The position numbers were made by a program, and so were the translations under genes. Positions 22,931-36,118 of a DNA stretch of 64,000 nucleotides are shown piece by piece. The notes under the pieces were generated by a model. The model saw only the letters and a program-made list of their open reading frames with translations, was not told the origin of the DNA and searched no databases. Position 1 is the stretch's first letter. Each line of letters opens with the position of its first letter. The stretch is from Gibbula magus (Eukaryota; Mollusca; Gastropoda; Trochida; Trochidae): NCBI GenBank assembly GCA_936450465.1, contig OW388302.1, positions 15,897,530-15,961,529 on the forward strand, given 5' to 3'.

Positions 22931-24671
22931 GTAATATAATATATTGATGTTAGCATTTGGAAGTTTTAGTTCGTTCTTTTGAAATGTTAGAATGGTTAAG
23001 TGGCATATATAGTATATATATCATCAAAGTATTACACTCTATTAAAATTGATTGGCTAGGATATGGATTAAATATTATGGTGACATTAAGTGGTTAAAAT
23101 ATATTTTCTTGTTTGCTTTGATATGAATATATATGAATATATCGTATAAATTGTATTAAGTCAAAGCAGTTTTGTCAAAAACAAAACACCCACACAAGTA
23201 TGTATACTTGGAACCTTTCACGCCTTTCTACTAACATTATCAACCTTGTCGAACCCAAGCCGACATCCAACACACATTTACCTGGTACCCATTTGCACTG
23301 ATGGATGATAGGAGACACATTTAAATATTACATTGAATAAGGTCACTAATGTTTGTATATGAAGACACACAATAAGTCTCTTTACTCATGTCTTATTACC
23401 GGCATAGGAATTACCTTCGGCCTCTTATGCAGTTTATCCAGCAATGCAACGGGTCACCCATTCATCAAATGGCTGCACCCAATGGTGTTGAACATCACTG
23501 ACTGTAGTATCTGGATTTTTATTCTTTTGATCAGAACATAAACCGTGTGAAATTAACAACATAAATTATTACTGTGGCCAAACACTTAATATGTCCTGTG
23601 TACAATGTCAACATTTAACTGTATTTACAAACCGTCACACCACTTTACTGCCTATAACATTATACTCAATAATTCCTATGTGGATGTATTATTCCGGGGA
23701 TTTTCACATAATCCCTGGGATTCTAACGTAATTTCACACTGAAATGTTAAGTCAGTGTATGTTAAATCTAACTCTATTTGAAAACAACTGTTAATTCAAA
23801 CATCAATCTCCAAATGTTTTTTGCAATAACCCGTCTTGAACCCAAAACCTCCATACTCCTGCACACCAAGTGCAGCGATAAAACCAGTATGCTACAGGGA
23901 CTTGGCTGATGAGGTTGTTTCCCAAGTTCCCTTTATACCCTCTACTGACTTTCACCAAAAGGGGATATCTTATGGACGACTGCTTTACTTGTTCGCACTA
24001 TCAATAAGAATAGATTACAGATAAAATTTAACCATGGGGTTGGTTTGTAAGCTTGATAAAGGGTGTTTATGAGATTTAAAACCTGCAACCCGAGGGATAA
24101 ACACGAGGGGCGTTAGAACAAGCCCATTTAAAAGAAAAGGGTTGTATCACTGTTTTGTTTGGCTGTTGTATCGTTATGTGGTTTGCAATTGTGAATTAAC
24201 TTCTCAAGCAGTAAATAATTGTTCGTGCATAATCAACATACAAACTCAAAATTATTTGTCAAAAGAATAAGAATTTCAAAACGTTAACTCCCATATACAA
24301 ATCTGAATTATTATATTCCTTTTGAACAAGTAGTGGATCCTGTATATTGGCCGGTGTGAATTTTTAAGTATTTATTGATTAAGGAGATATTTTTCTTTGC
24401 AAATTGACGCATGAATACTTTCCGGTAATGAACTCTAACATTCTTCTTGACTATGTTTGTACTTAGTATATGGGTAACATTTAATTCTAATACAAGTGGT
24501 AAATATCGAATATAGATATTTTAAATAACAGGTTCTTATTTTTTCAAAAGGGTATGGATTTTGTGATGGGTGCATTACTGGGCTAGCTTAAACTACACCT
24601 TAGTTAAGTACACTGCTTTTATTCAGAATTTCAAAACAAACATCTTAAACTTATTTGTATTTGTTGCAGCC
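22931..24671 (+). other. putative intron 1 of CARD gene B
   Basis: Near-identical to 3092-4832; ends with the TTTGTTGCAG acceptor and two exon bases before the CARD start. Confidence 0.45.
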
Positions 24672-24996
24672 ATGGCAAAACAGCAGAGAGGTAAATTAAA
24701 GCATGATGAGAAGGAGAGATTACGAATAAACTGGGAACTTTTGAACACGGAGCTAGATGGAAAATATCTTGTTGACACGATGTTTGAGAAAGGAATATTT
24801 ACTGACGATGATATAGAAGAGGTCAGATGTGCAGTACCACCTACAAGGAAAAGGAGAACAGAAGTGTTTCTTCAGAAACTGTTTAATTCAGGTGTGAATG
24901 GATATGACGTGTTTCTAGAGGCACTTAAAAAAGCTGGCTATCAACATGTGGCAGAGAAACTTGAGAAAACTGTTGTTCCATCTCACGTTGAAGGAG
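24672..24996 (+). CDS. CARD exon of CARD/B-box/NHL gene B
   Basis: Encodes residues 1-108 of a predicted ~652-aa protein, with the same CARD pattern and the same start reasoning as the gene A exon. I see no amino-acid difference from gene A. The phase-1 donor GGAG|GTAAGT fits the acceptor at 27072. The lack of change in the CARD against clustered replacements in the neighbouring B-box exon suggests the two modules evolve differently. Confidence 0.75.
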
Positions 24997-25880
24997 GTAA
25001 GTGACTTCAGAATATTTATTTATAAGAATCAATCATATAAGTTTACACATATGCAAATGAACATTTTAAGATCATCGTGATAAGAAGTAAGACATACGTC
25101 TGTTCATCCCTCCAGTCGTGGACATGGTATATTTGTATTTCTAACTTTGGTCTACGGGAAGTATACAACGTAAATCTGGTGACTCATAAGGCCACAAGGA
25201 CAATGCACTGAAGACCAGTTATTATATCCTTCTCAAGAACCAAAACAGAAATGTTGTTAATTGATAAGAACGGAGGATAGTGTGTTCTTATCAATTCCAT
25301 GGCACACTGATGTTCTCCTGCAAGTCGTCATGGAGGAAAATGGGATAACCTGATTTGAAAATGACCTTGATCATCTGAGTAATGTCATAATGCTAGGTTC
25401 AAAAATATCCTTGTTTCTTATATACTGTTTTACTTCATTACTGGAGAGAGGGGTAAATCTATCTATTGTCACATGTTGTAATATTGTGTGCAGTGAAGAA
25501 GGCTTGGAGGGTCCATGTTAATTATTTGCTAATTAGTATGAGAGTCACGTCCTGAAAACACTTCTTCCAAAAGATAAAAAAGATTAGATGTAAAAAGTTG
25601 GTGACCAAGAGACCCTATCGTGGCCAACAAATCCTTACTGCAACATTTCTCTATGAGTAAATGCCTTATTCAGATGTTCGGTGTTGATGTGGATCACAAT
25701 ATTAATTATATGACCATCTTGCCTCTGATATATTTCACAAACGTCAACCATTAAACCTTGTATAAGTGATCTCCAAATATAAAAGCTGAAGAAAGTTTAA
25801 ACATTGTGTATAGACCCCTTTGCTGATGGGAATTGTAGATTTAGATCTGTGTTCCCTAAAATATTTATCGGTTTGGATTA

Positions 25881-26044
25881 AGGTGCTTTGTGGTTTAACC
25901 TGCTTTCAAAAGTATTTCGTTTATATAACGGCTTCTAGTACTAATAAAGAGTAACGCGTTTTTGGCTATGCATTGCAGTGAAACCTGAAAGCAACAGCTG
26001 AAACTAGCACACCATGGATAATACAGCGATGTAATTAAGTGTAG
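25881..26044 (-). mobile_element. old diverged SINE copy (unit B)
   Basis: Duplicate of 6042-6205. Confidence 0.6.
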
Positions 26045-26131
26045 TTTATGTTCTTGCATTTCTCATCGAAAGAAAAGTAATTATATATCCATGTATACCT
26101 AGATTTTGACACACACAGAATTATTCATCAG

Positions 26132-26435
26132 TGAGTGAGTGAGTGAGTTGGTGTTTAACGCCGCTTTCAAGAGTATTTCACTTATATCGCGGCTGCTAGT
26201 TTTACGGCAGGGAGAAAGCCCGCAACGCAATGTGGCTATGCATTGCGGTGAAACCTGCAAGCAACAGCTGGAACTAGCGAACCATGAGTGGTACTGCACT
26301 GAAATTCAGTGTAGCATTGCAACCAAACCTGACTGCGTGTAGAACAGTTCTCTACTGCAGACAAAGTTGCCGTGCCCCTGGCAGGATTCGAACCCTGGAC
26401 CTCTTGATCCGAAACCGAACGCGCTAACTATTCAT
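26132..26435 (-). mobile_element. tRNA-derived SINE (unit B)
   Basis: Duplicate of 6293-6596. It inserted before the segmental duplication. Confidence 0.75.
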
Positions 26436-27071
26436 CAGTGAATATTTTACAATATGTTCTAATAATGAAATCATGAACAAACAAAATACCTTTATTTGAG
26501 ATTTTGCTTACCAATACATTTGTGATCGATAGTTCCGATGTAATTGTACAATACTGAATAGGTCATACAATTATTTGTTGTTTCCACAACCACACTGAAA
26601 CATAATTACAATTAAACTTACTCTTATTTCTGTTTAAATCGTATTCATATCCTGAACAAATTTGTTTGAATTTTAGTATTGCCCTTGTTTATATATACAT
26701 ATTGGTATTGGTCAGTAATGTATGGTTCTGTTTTTAGTGGTATTGGTATAATATATTTACAAAGACAATTAAAACAAACCATATCCATAAAAAACATAGA
26801 ACTTACTGATTGGTAACACTTAAACCAACACATGACTGATTTCAGTTTTACTGTGTATGGTGTTTTCATCAAGGAACATACATGTATACTTTCTTGAAAT
26901 ATATGTTTTAATAATGTGTTGTTCATTTTTATTTAGATGTAATGATTTCTCCGTATACACTGACCACAAACATCTATTGGATCTACCGTATCTATTGGAT
27001 CTTTTAACTTAAACGTTCTTGTTAAACTTGTAAGGGCACTATCTAATGTGGTTTTCACTGGTGTTTTCCAG

Positions 27072-28705
27072 GACCTGACCTGTGCTCTATGTGCCAAAAT
27101 GAAGGGAAGTCAAGCCCAGCGACACATTGGTGTTCTGACTGCCACGCTTCCATTTGCAATGGATGTCTGAAACTACACAGTAACAAACAGAAGAATCATG
27201 AAGTTGTCCGACGTTCAGGAAGCGATTCTATTAAGAAGGTTTTCATGTGTGACCAACATGACAAAAAGATGAAGCTATACTGCAAAGATTGTGACAAACC
27301 CTTGTGTACTGTATGCTGCAGTATTGCTCACAAAAAATGTAATGAGGTCATCACAATCAGGGCTCAGCTGACAGAGGTCAAAGCTAAACTTCAGGAACGC
27401 CAACAGAATCTGGCAGAGAAAATTGATGATACAAATATTGAGATTAAAAATCTTGACGTGCAATCCAAAAATCTTTTAGATGAAAGATCAATTTTGGAAT
27501 CAGAAATAAGAAACACCATAAAGGAAGTTATGGTTACACTGAATCAGAAGGAAGATCAACTGATTAAGAAGGTGAAGGATCAAACCGAACAAGACAGAGA
27601 GAAGTTCGGGTCGATGATGAAGACAAAACAAATAGATCTACAGATGTACCAGCACCAGTCTCTGTTCATCCAGCAGGCCCTGGAGTTGGAGGATGATGCG
27701 CAGCTGTTTGAGATGTATATGTCGTCTGGGTCAGAAGCTGGAGCAGACGTCACAGTGACACAGAGGAAGGACAGAACAGATGTAGCTGATATCAGCTTTA
27801 TATACGACCTTGAAACATTGAAGAAACATATAGAAATGATGGATGTGAAGATTAACAAGATGATGATTCAGCAGATTGACAACATAGATCTGACAGTATC
27901 ACCTGTACTAGATGAAGTTATTGAAGCTAAACTTAATTTGGGAGACAGTTATGATGTTTTCGATAGTTTGATAATAAACATAGCGGGTACAAAGGTAACT
28001 GTATTTGCTGATTATTACACACAACGTCTGAAATCATTTTACACTAGAGGAGGACAGTCATGTTCAAGTGTACTCAAAGTGTCTGGTTATCCCTTGTGTA
28101 TAACAGTTATCAGTGAAGGTAAGGTAGCTGTGTCTCTTAATGAATCTCCGCGTATCATCACAGTTGCTGTGACTCCTGACCTGGAACTCCTGTCTACAAT
28201 ACAGGCAAGTAAGAAATACAGTGGTCTGTCTACTCTGGATCAGTCAACACTAGTGGCCGGTTCTTTTGATTCACACTCTGTGGATCTGATTGATATGAAG
28301 GGAACCATCTTGAAGACCTTCACAACACTTCCTGTCATAGGAAAGAGCTTCATTAATCCTCACTACATACATGTAACCAGACAAGGTACTATCCTGGTGT
28401 CAGACTTTGCTCTGAAGTCTGTCATCTGTCTGACACGGTCTGGTGACATTGTATTCACATACACACCTACTGGAGACAGAGCACTGAGAGATCCACGGGG
28501 AATCACATCCACCAGTACAGGAGACATTCTTGTAGCTGACCGTACAGCAGAGAAAGTGATTCATCTCAGTGAGTCAGGAGAGTTCATCAGATACATTCTG
28601 ACAGAGGAGGATGGTTTACAGTCTCCAACTGGTCTGTGTGTTGATGAAGACATACTGTGTGTTACATTGTATAAAAAAGGTTTACACAAATACAAATTTG
28701 GTTAG
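27072..28705 (+). CDS. B-box/coiled-coil/NHL exon of CARD gene B
   Basis: Encodes residues 109-652, joined in phase 1 to the CARD exon. The order is B-box1-like finger, B-box2 (CDQH ... YCKDC ... CTVC ... AH), coiled coil and NHL-like propeller, as in gene A. Relative to A, the B-box2 carries four replacements (Q to K, SS to KD, R to K), and the linker before the propeller has three extra residues (VFD in DSYDVFDSL). The last ~110 residues differ from both A and C, for example VLTEEDG-type and KKGLHKYKFG endings. No RING is present, so a role as a CARD-dependent scaffold or sensor is more likely than ubiquitin ligase. Ligand and cell compartment cannot be told from sequence. Confidence 0.85.
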
Positions 28706-30350
28706 GAGTGTATGTAGATAGTGATTGGTCAAACTTATTAAGGGAACAAATTACTGAAACTAAAAATACTTATGAAACAAAATGTCTGAACCTGAAAGAG
28801 ACATAGATTTGCCAAGATTGATGTATATTCTCAGCTGTAGCTACAAAGTGTGACAATGGACCCATTTGTGTTATCCTAATGCTGAATGTAGCTTTAATAA
28901 CATATTTGTGAAGAAAAGATTACCCAAACTAAAACAAGAGTCTTTGATAAATGCTAGATCCCCGGGTTCTTATTCATTTACAAACGAAATCAAATTTCCA
29001 GAAAACTGAAATTATCAAAGGACCCAACTAATCACACAAATGAATAATTTTCTAAATTTATTTATGGTCATTTCCTTTGATTTTAGTTCTGCTCCAAAGA
29101 TTCACCCATCCCTGCGAGAAATTTCATTCTTTAATTCAGAGACCTGAAACTGTCAAAAGGCAGCACTCGGGTACTTATGTAATGCACAACCAAAGTTTAA
29201 AACAAGATATAATGAAATTATTTTAAATGTTTGTCTTGAAACGTCATGAATACAGACATACTGTCAGGGGAACGACTATATGATGTAATGTTTGCTTGTA
29301 AATATGTGTGTCGCTTGTTTCTGCATCTCATCGTAATGTGCCATAAAGTTCTCGCATCTTTCTCGTTTTTCACGTTCAAACGGAAGAAATGTTGATGTTT
29401 ACGCCGTCAAATCGTTTGACATCTTGTACATTTCATCATGCTGCACATGCGCCACGAGTTAATCGTGCTCAGTGTCACCATGACGGCACACATGTTCATT
29501 TCTCATACAATTTCGTGTGTTAGATTTTATGCACGAAAGAGATACGAAAGTGTTTATTGGCAATAACTGAAGTTAACTCATTGTTCTCGTTGAAGCCATA
29601 TCCTGGTAAGTAAGTTTCATATTAATTGAGCACGTTTCAAGGCGGTGTATTTTCGATGAACAAATATATCATCCAATATAATGTTTTTAGATCTATACAA
29701 TCTCGTAGGTTTTCCAGTTGGTACAGACTCCTAAACATGTTTTAATATCTCTCACAGACTTCATGTATTAGTTTGACGTCATCTCTCATAGAGTTCATTT
29801 GAATTAATCCATGGTCATGACGTCACTCTATTGTGTTATCTGTTGATTATTATTTAGGAATCTACTGGTCACTGACTGTCCCAGTCAGAAGGGGTGTTAG
29901 GTTGAGACATTTAGACAGTAATTGCTAATCGATTTCATTTTACGAGACTGATGTATTTTGTCTTGATGTATCTGAATAGGATCTTAAAATATCTCTCAAC
30001 TAGACAAATTAATTTTTGTAATGCATGAACCTTGATTCGAACATGCATCCCTTTGCTTGGTAGTCAGCGCTTCTAGCCATTAGGCTACAAGACGCTTTTA
30101 GACACCTTAAGGTTGTTTGTCAGTAAGAATCCCGTGTTCTATGTAACCCACGGAAGGCATGGAAAGGCAGAGTTTTAGATGTCAATCACATTGCTTCGCT
30201 TGGAAGTTTTGCGCTGCACGTGCGTGGAAGAATCCATTTCATAACGATCGCAGTTACGTGTACCATATCCGATGAACAAACATAGTTTCATAGTTTCAAA
30301 TGTAAAATAATCATATTTGCATGTTTCGTGACGTCATACATGGATTAAGA
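28706..30350. other. 3' flank of gene B
   Basis: Recognisably homologous to the 3' flanks of genes A and C for about 2 kb (CCATCCCTGCGAGAAA, TTCTCAGCTGTAGCTACAAA) but clearly more diverged, with indels. No gene was recognised. A tRNA-like scrap is listed separately. Confidence 0.5.
30029..30093 (-). repeat. tRNA-like remnant
   Basis: On the minus strand, TGTAGCCTAATGGCTAGAAG resembles a D arm/A box, and ATGTTCGAATCAAG a B box, at tRNA-like distance. The acceptor stem is not convincing, so this is a tRNA pseudogene or SINE head. Confidence 0.4.
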
Positions 30351-30453
30351 TGGAGAATGCATTCGGAGCAGTGGAATTGATAAAAAATAAAATAATCAAA
30401 ATAATAAAATAAAAATAAGTTTAACGAATCCACAGCTCCTCATGCATTCTCCA
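30351..30453. repeat. hairpin MITE with A/T-rich centre
   Basis: TGGAGAATGCATTCGGAGCA (30351 on) pairs with 30429-30453 over 25 bases with few mismatches. The centre is almost pure A/T (AAAATAA repeats). CGTCA/TGACG words flank the hairpin. Confidence 0.6.
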
Positions 30454-31111
30454 TTACATAATGACGTAGATGTGTTATTTAAAATACATGCCTGGGATAT
30501 GGATTATGTCATTTTGTGACATGATTCAAAAACAAAATTGCTATTGTAGCCATAACAAAATTGCCATTATCTCGTGTAGATTTTAATTATGAATGTCAAT
30601 GCACAATTTATGATAAGATCAAAACTGTTCCTGTTTCTGTCAAACAAATCATTATAAATACCTGCCGAAATAGTTGAGTAACGTATGCAATGATGCGTAA
30701 ATGAAAGTCAAAAAGGTTCAATGGTTTGACAAGAACTTAATTTCTACATTTTTCGCCCTTTCACTGAACTAATAATTATTTTTAAGTAGTGTTTTCTGTT
30801 TGTTTGAATAGATATGCAAATAAAATAGAATATACTCTGCTGGATGAAATTGTGTTAATTATATGACGAACAGTGAAATACTGGGATTTATCAGTGAAAT
30901 AAAATGTCAATAAAGCTACAGTGAAAATAACTTATATTTTCACTGCGAACGGTGACTGATATAATTTGACGTCATAAAAAAATGGTCTCGTGCGGTGATT
31001 TTGCTTATGACGTCACAGTTTTACTGTGGTGACGGGCTGTTCCTTGCGGCCGCTTGGCGTGAAAACGACCCTTTTCGGACGTAATTACATGGATAATATC
31101 ATATAATAAAT
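30454..31111. other. no gene recognised
   Basis: Diverged counterpart of the 10.2-11.1 kb region. It has two TGACGTCA sites (near 30968 and 31007) where units A and C have the four-site cluster. Confidence 0.4.
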
Positions 31112-31273
31112 AGAATATCCGTCAATTCTTGACAAATACAATGTTTATCTCATCTCTTGAGGTAGAGAAGTTATATATTTTCACTCTTGGCTGCGCCACT
31201 GGTGAAAATATAACCTTTCTACCTCACTCGATGAGATAAACCTGGTATTAGTCAAGAAAAGACAGATATCCTC
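31112..31273. repeat. hairpin MITE
   Basis: About 162 bp folding on itself around GGCTGCGCC (centre ~31193). The arms, GAATATCCGTCAATTCTTGAC on the left and GTCAAGAAAAGACAGATATC on the right, include TTTATCTCATC/GATGAGATAAA. A diverged relative lies at 16070-16185. Confidence 0.75.
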
Positions 31274-31725
31274 TATATATTTCTCTCAAATATACGCTTA
31301 ACAAAGACATTCAAAATCGACAGTTCAGTGAATATTGTAGTATTTCTCGCGGGGGCTCATTTCCTTGCATTTATTTGTCAGATCTTGATGAATCGTATTA
31401 ACAAAACCTGGTCGTAATATAACTCATGAATATGCTAATATGAGTCATGAACTTCCCCAACAAGGCATTACTTGTACCAGTTTCTATCACTGCCTAATGT
31501 AAGACTTGCCGTATTTTCTTAACTGTCCTGTGCTAGTACAACGATGTGATGCAACTGAAATTGTCAGTGAGTTCAGCTATGGTAGCAACGAACAGTTAAG
31601 TAAATGCGGCCAGCCTAAATTAATAAACGAAGGATACTGCAATAGGGGGATGAGTTGATGAGTCACATGTTTATCAAACCATTTCATCCGGGCAGAAGAA
31701 TTTTGTTTCGAAATGTGTTAGCTTA
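31274..31725. other. no gene recognised
   Basis: AT-rich; weak similarity to 10560-10750 (GCCGTATTTTCTTAACTGTCC-like). Nothing supported as a gene. Confidence 0.4.
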
Positions 31726-31754
31726 TACACTGCTGTCTAAAAGAAAGTATAACA

Positions 31755-32031
31755 AATACTTTTATGCCCCCGAATCGGAGATTCCGGGGGTATATTGTCT
31801 GTCTGTCTGTATGTTTGTCCTCAAAAACTTTTACCTTGGCCATAACTTTCGATTGCTCAGAGCTACGGCTTTCATACTTGGCATGTGCATACCTTGTGAT
31901 GAGACCTTCAGATGAGGTCATTATATTTGACCTTGTGACCTTGACCTTGTCGCAGTGCTTCAGAAAACTTTAACCTTGGCCATAACTTTGGTATATCCGG
32001 GGGCGCTGTGTATAACAAACACATCTTGTTT
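31755..32031. repeat. CCCCCGAATCGGAGATTCCGGGGG-type dispersed repeat
   Basis: Starts with an inverted CCCCCGAATCGG/GATTCCGGGGG pair, followed by CTGTCTGTCTGT, two AACTTT.ACCTTGGCCATAAC stretches and ACCTTGTGACCTTGACCTTG. It ends AACACATCTTGTT. I recognise this as a common dispersed repeat type of marine invertebrates. The three overlapping ORFs here are by-products. Confidence 0.6.
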
Positions 32032-32260
32032 GGGATAAACACATTATTTGTGAACGGAAATTGATAAGATTTACAGGAACATGTGAAAACCTACTCCCTA
32101 TTAATTTCTTCTTTTACAGTTTGTGAAACTCCGCGCAAACTCTAATTTTCGAAAAAAAAGTGATATGTACCCATTCCACGAAATGCACGTGCTGACAAAC
32201 AGTATACAACAAGCAGAAGACACGAGTCACTGTCGCACTATGAAAAAGCACACACAAAAA

Positions 32261-33127
32261 ATGTTACGCCTGACCGCAATTCAGAGACAGAGTGCCGTAG
32301 GAATGAACCAGGAAGGAGCTTCACGTGCCCACATCGCAGGAACGTTCAGCTGCACCCGGGTATGCATCACCAAACTGCAGACGGCAGACAGGCCAGACGG
32401 CAGACTGGCCGTGAAGAGGGAGACCACTGGGGCGTGGACCGCTACATCCGGGGAATCCACCTAAGAAACCTCTTCATCCCTGCAACAGCAACGGCAGCAA
32501 CGGCACTCGGACATTGCATTAGTCGATTAGTCAAGGCGTTTACGGGAAAATGATATACAGACGTGGCGTCCATACCGAGGAGTTGTGCTTACCCATCAAA
32601 ATCGACATAACAGGATCCGCTGGGCAAGGCAAGTTCGAGGTTGGCAAATCCAAAACTGGTCACATGATGAAAACAGATTCTGATGATCGTCAACGTGTTT
32701 AGGTTAGTTCCAAACTGTGTTCAGGAAGTCCCAGCGTATGGAGGAGTGATGGTGTGGGGAGGAATTTGTGGTGAACTGAAAACGAGGCTTGTCATCATCT
32801 ATGGCAACCTGAATGTGCAAAGGTACAACCATCAGCCCCGTGGCATTGTCTTCCAATTACAATGCAAGACCTCATACAGACAGACTCACACATTATTTTC
32901 TCAATAACATGAATGTGCATATTTTAGCATGGTCAGCTTGTTCCCCAGACATGAACCCGATTAAACATTTGTGGGACCATCTTGACAGACAGATTAGGAG
33001 GAGACCCGTATCCTCAGCAACCCGACAAAAATTCTTACTGTCTGATTCGTGCATGGAATCATATTTAAACGCATTATTGGTGTATTATTTAGTGTATCGA
33101 TGCTCGCGGAGGACAGACTGGATATAA
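32261..33127 (+). pseudogene. Tc1/mariner transposase, broken
   Basis: Starts MLRLTAIQRQSAVGMNQEGA, the paired-like N-terminal helix-turn-helix of Tc1 transposases. Remains follow in changing frames: RYIRGIHLRNLF, AYGGVMVWGGI and NARPHTDRLTHYF, ending with SPDMNPIKHLWDHLDRQIRR, the conserved C-terminal DDE-domain block. Several frameshifts make it inactive. An intact protein would be about 340 aa. Confidence 0.8.
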
Positions 33128-33256
33128 AGCAAGATCCATTGACTCTACAGAGTTTATTGTAAATAACCTGTGTATGGATACATTTTGAAATCCCATTTTT
33201 TAACCCCTAACTTTTTTTTTTCAAAATCATGGTATACTTTCTTTTGGACGGTAGTA

Positions 33257-34640
33257 CTTTGTACTTTTTTCATTGTTTATTTACTAATTAGTACGTCCCA
33301 ACAAAATACGTTTTGACTTTACTGTTCCCGTTTGTGGACATGTTCTGCTTCAAACCACATCAGCTCTATTTCAAACGGGTGTTACTATCCGAAATCTGCC
33401 ATTGTTACTAACACATGTACTATGTGAACCCAGTAATTTAAATAGTTGGACACACAGAGATTGTTGAGATGTTGACACTTTCTTACTTGTCTGTATTGTA
33501 GATATTGTAGATATTAGGAAATTAAGAAACATTTTGAGTAAATTAATACTTTGAAATATCTCAATAGGGCAAACCAACAGTGATTGAATGTTGGCAGGCG
33601 GAACACTGTTTGTACTGACATGTAATTAAATGGATGTTTTTATGCCAAAAATGTTTTAAAGCAATGGTGTTGATTAAGTCTTATAAGTGTGTGGAATACT
33701 AACATGGAATGTCTTTGGAATGTGTATATGCATTTCATTTCTCGCATGGAGAGAAATAATATTTGTTGATTGATTGGTTGATATGTTGATTGACCCAACA
33801 CCATCCCGCCCTGTTAGTCTGTACATCCGGCTTCAGCCCCTTTTTTAATTGAGTTTCTCATCTTCTCATCTTGCCAGATGCGCTTTCTAATAATTTCTGT
33901 CAACGTTACCCGTGAAAACTGCAACCTAGATTAGGGCCCTTATGGTTATCCATTCCCAAAAAAATATTGTGTTATAATATGACTGACCTTTTTCTATCAT
34001 AAGATATGATCACATGGCACTGATGAATTATCTCTAGTTTCCGCAAAGATTAACAGAAAGGATTTCCAGTTTTATTAAACGTAGCTGACTACACTAACTT
34101 ACTTTAATTGCAACCAATTAGGCACAAAATAACATCAAAGTATTAGAATTGGGTGTTTCAATATTTCTAGTACAAAATGTTTTTACATGTATGAACATGG
34201 ATAAATGATATAAATCGCTAAAGAATATTTCACCTACACAATGACACTATACTAGAAATAATGTTCATATGCAAAGTCTATATAATCTTGTTTCAAAGAC
34301 ATCTACTCTCTTCGTTGATGCTTCCCACTGAATATGATCCTACAAGAAAATAAAAAGGATTTTCCTTTAACACCAATGTATGACATAGAACATAAAACCA
34401 AAGATTCTCGAGGCTTCTAGGTTGACAACATCAGACAAGAAACATCGGAATAATCGGTCGATACACAAAGAACGAAGACATTAGTGGTCATAGGCAGAAC
34501 AATCTATCAATATTTATTAACTGTGTTGTCATACTGTCGTCATCTTTGTTTAACGTGTGTTGGTCAACCGCACAACATGACACAGCAACAAATAGAATTG
34601 TTTATTTTCACTGTTGACACACTGTTGGCATCATTGACCA
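33257..34640. other. no gene recognised
   Basis: AT-rich intergenic sequence; nothing supported on either strand. Confidence 0.5.
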
Positions 34641-34770
34641 TTTTTCTGTGAAGCACGGAGCGGCGGATGAAGTATTCAGCTCCGTACGTCCGTATGTCCG
34701 TCCGTCCATCCCGTATCTTGTTGGTGAGATATCTCATGAACCGCTACACCTAGAGTATTTTAATTTAGTA
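34641..34770. repeat. GTCCGTCCGTCC-bearing repeat fragment
   Basis: CGTCCGTATGTCCGTCCGTC followed by TGAGATATCTCATGAACCGC. The layout is like the dispersed repeat at 31755 but the sequence differs. Confidence 0.4.
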
Positions 34771-34879
34771 CCAGTCTTCACTTGGGGAATAGGCAGACAT
34801 CAGTCGATTTGGGTGACCTTTACCTTATTTGTTATTAGCACGATATCTCTGAGGGCATATCAACCCGGATTGTCGTCCT

Positions 34880-36118
34880 TGCAAGTATATTTTAATCTTC
34901 AGGAAACCATTCACTACTATCATGAACTGCAATTTGATGTCATCGTTGCCTTTCTTGACTCTTACAAGGCATTTGATACTGTTTGGCATGCTAATCTAAG
35001 AGTCAAACTAATTGATAATGGTGTTAATTAAAGGACACTTATGGCGTGCTTGTGAAAAGTTTTATACTGGAATGAGAATCTCTGTGAAAACTGGAAACTA
35101 TCAATCAAAATGGTTTACTTTACTCCAGGGCATTCGCCAGGGTGGGATTCTTTCTGCCAGATTGTTCCTATTATTCATAGATGAACTCTTGTCAGAACTA
35201 ACTTCTGCTTAAAGAGGTTCATTCACATTGGATCTTAACACATATTTTCCAACACAGGCAGATGATATTGCGTTAATGAGTCCATCAACCAGTGGTCTTA
35301 GCTTAGCTCATAGCTGAGAACTATATCAGACGATCGAGGTTTCCTTTTTCTGCTACCAAATCCCAGACTTTAACTTTCCCATATGCCAGACGTAAACGTG
35401 GAAAAGACACCGACCTCAAGCTTTAGGACAGTAACTTGCCTCGTACTGTCACTATAAACACGTTGGAAGGGTGTGAACTCTGGACAGCAATTTCAAGAAC
35501 CGAAATAATAATGTTGGAGAGAGCATACAGATATGTTATCAAGTGTATTCAAGGTCTGCCGAAACGAACTCGTACTGACATTATGCTTAGGTCTACTTGG
35601 TGTTCTGCCAATTGAAGTCGTGATAGACTCAAGAAAACTACTGTTCTTGGGCAGACAATTGACATGGACACAGAATATCTTCCATACAAAATACTTCCCA
35701 CTCGACTACTCAGATATCATCATGCGTGCTCAAAAAATCAAAACGATCCAGGACTCAATGAATTCAAACAAACGCACTCCTCGTTACCTGTCCATCCAGC
35801 TTGGGTAACTGTGCAGAAGAACCCAATCCTTAGGCATTCTGCTGGATATTTTATTAAACTTGTAGCTGTCTACAAACTGTTAGATTCTGAAGAGTATCTG
35901 TGTGAACACTGGGGTACTTTCTTTTCAGATCCCTTGTCTCAGATCGTTACATCATGTGAGTATCTTTCTGAAGTACGGGATGATCTGTGGTGTGAACTTG
36001 CTGGTATCGGACAAATTGATTTCAGTGTGTTCCTACACAATATGTCTACACATGAACTAACTCCAACCCTTCTGTCCTGCAGTACTATCTTCTCATTGAG
36101 TAAATATGACAGCCCGTA
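34880..36118 (+). pseudogene. non-LTR retrotransposon (LINE) reverse-transcriptase relic
   Basis: Broken frames encode VIVAFLDSYKAFDTVWH (RT motif A), then LLQGIRQGGILSARLFLLFI (motif B), then a decayed ADDIALMSPS-like box near 35265. A C-terminal stretch follows, with LERAYRYVIKCIQGLPKRTR and a long tail ending near 36118. Motif order is that of a LINE RT. Stops and frameshifts abound and no endonuclease domain is visible. Confidence 0.75.

Larger units (their letters stand above)
24997..27071 (+). other. intron between CARD and B-box exons, gene B
   Basis: Near-identical to 5158-7232, with the same two SINE copies. No extra exon recognised. Confidence 0.65.
31726..33256 (+). mobile_element. 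decayed Tc1-like DNA transposon with nested repeat
   Basis: The left end TACACTGCTGTCTAAAAGAA and the right end, whose complement contains GTCCAAAAGAAAGTATA, form terminal inverted repeats flanking a dead Tc1-type transposase. Another repeat is inserted at about 31755-32031. Flanking TA is consistent with Tc1 targeting. Confidence 0.65.
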
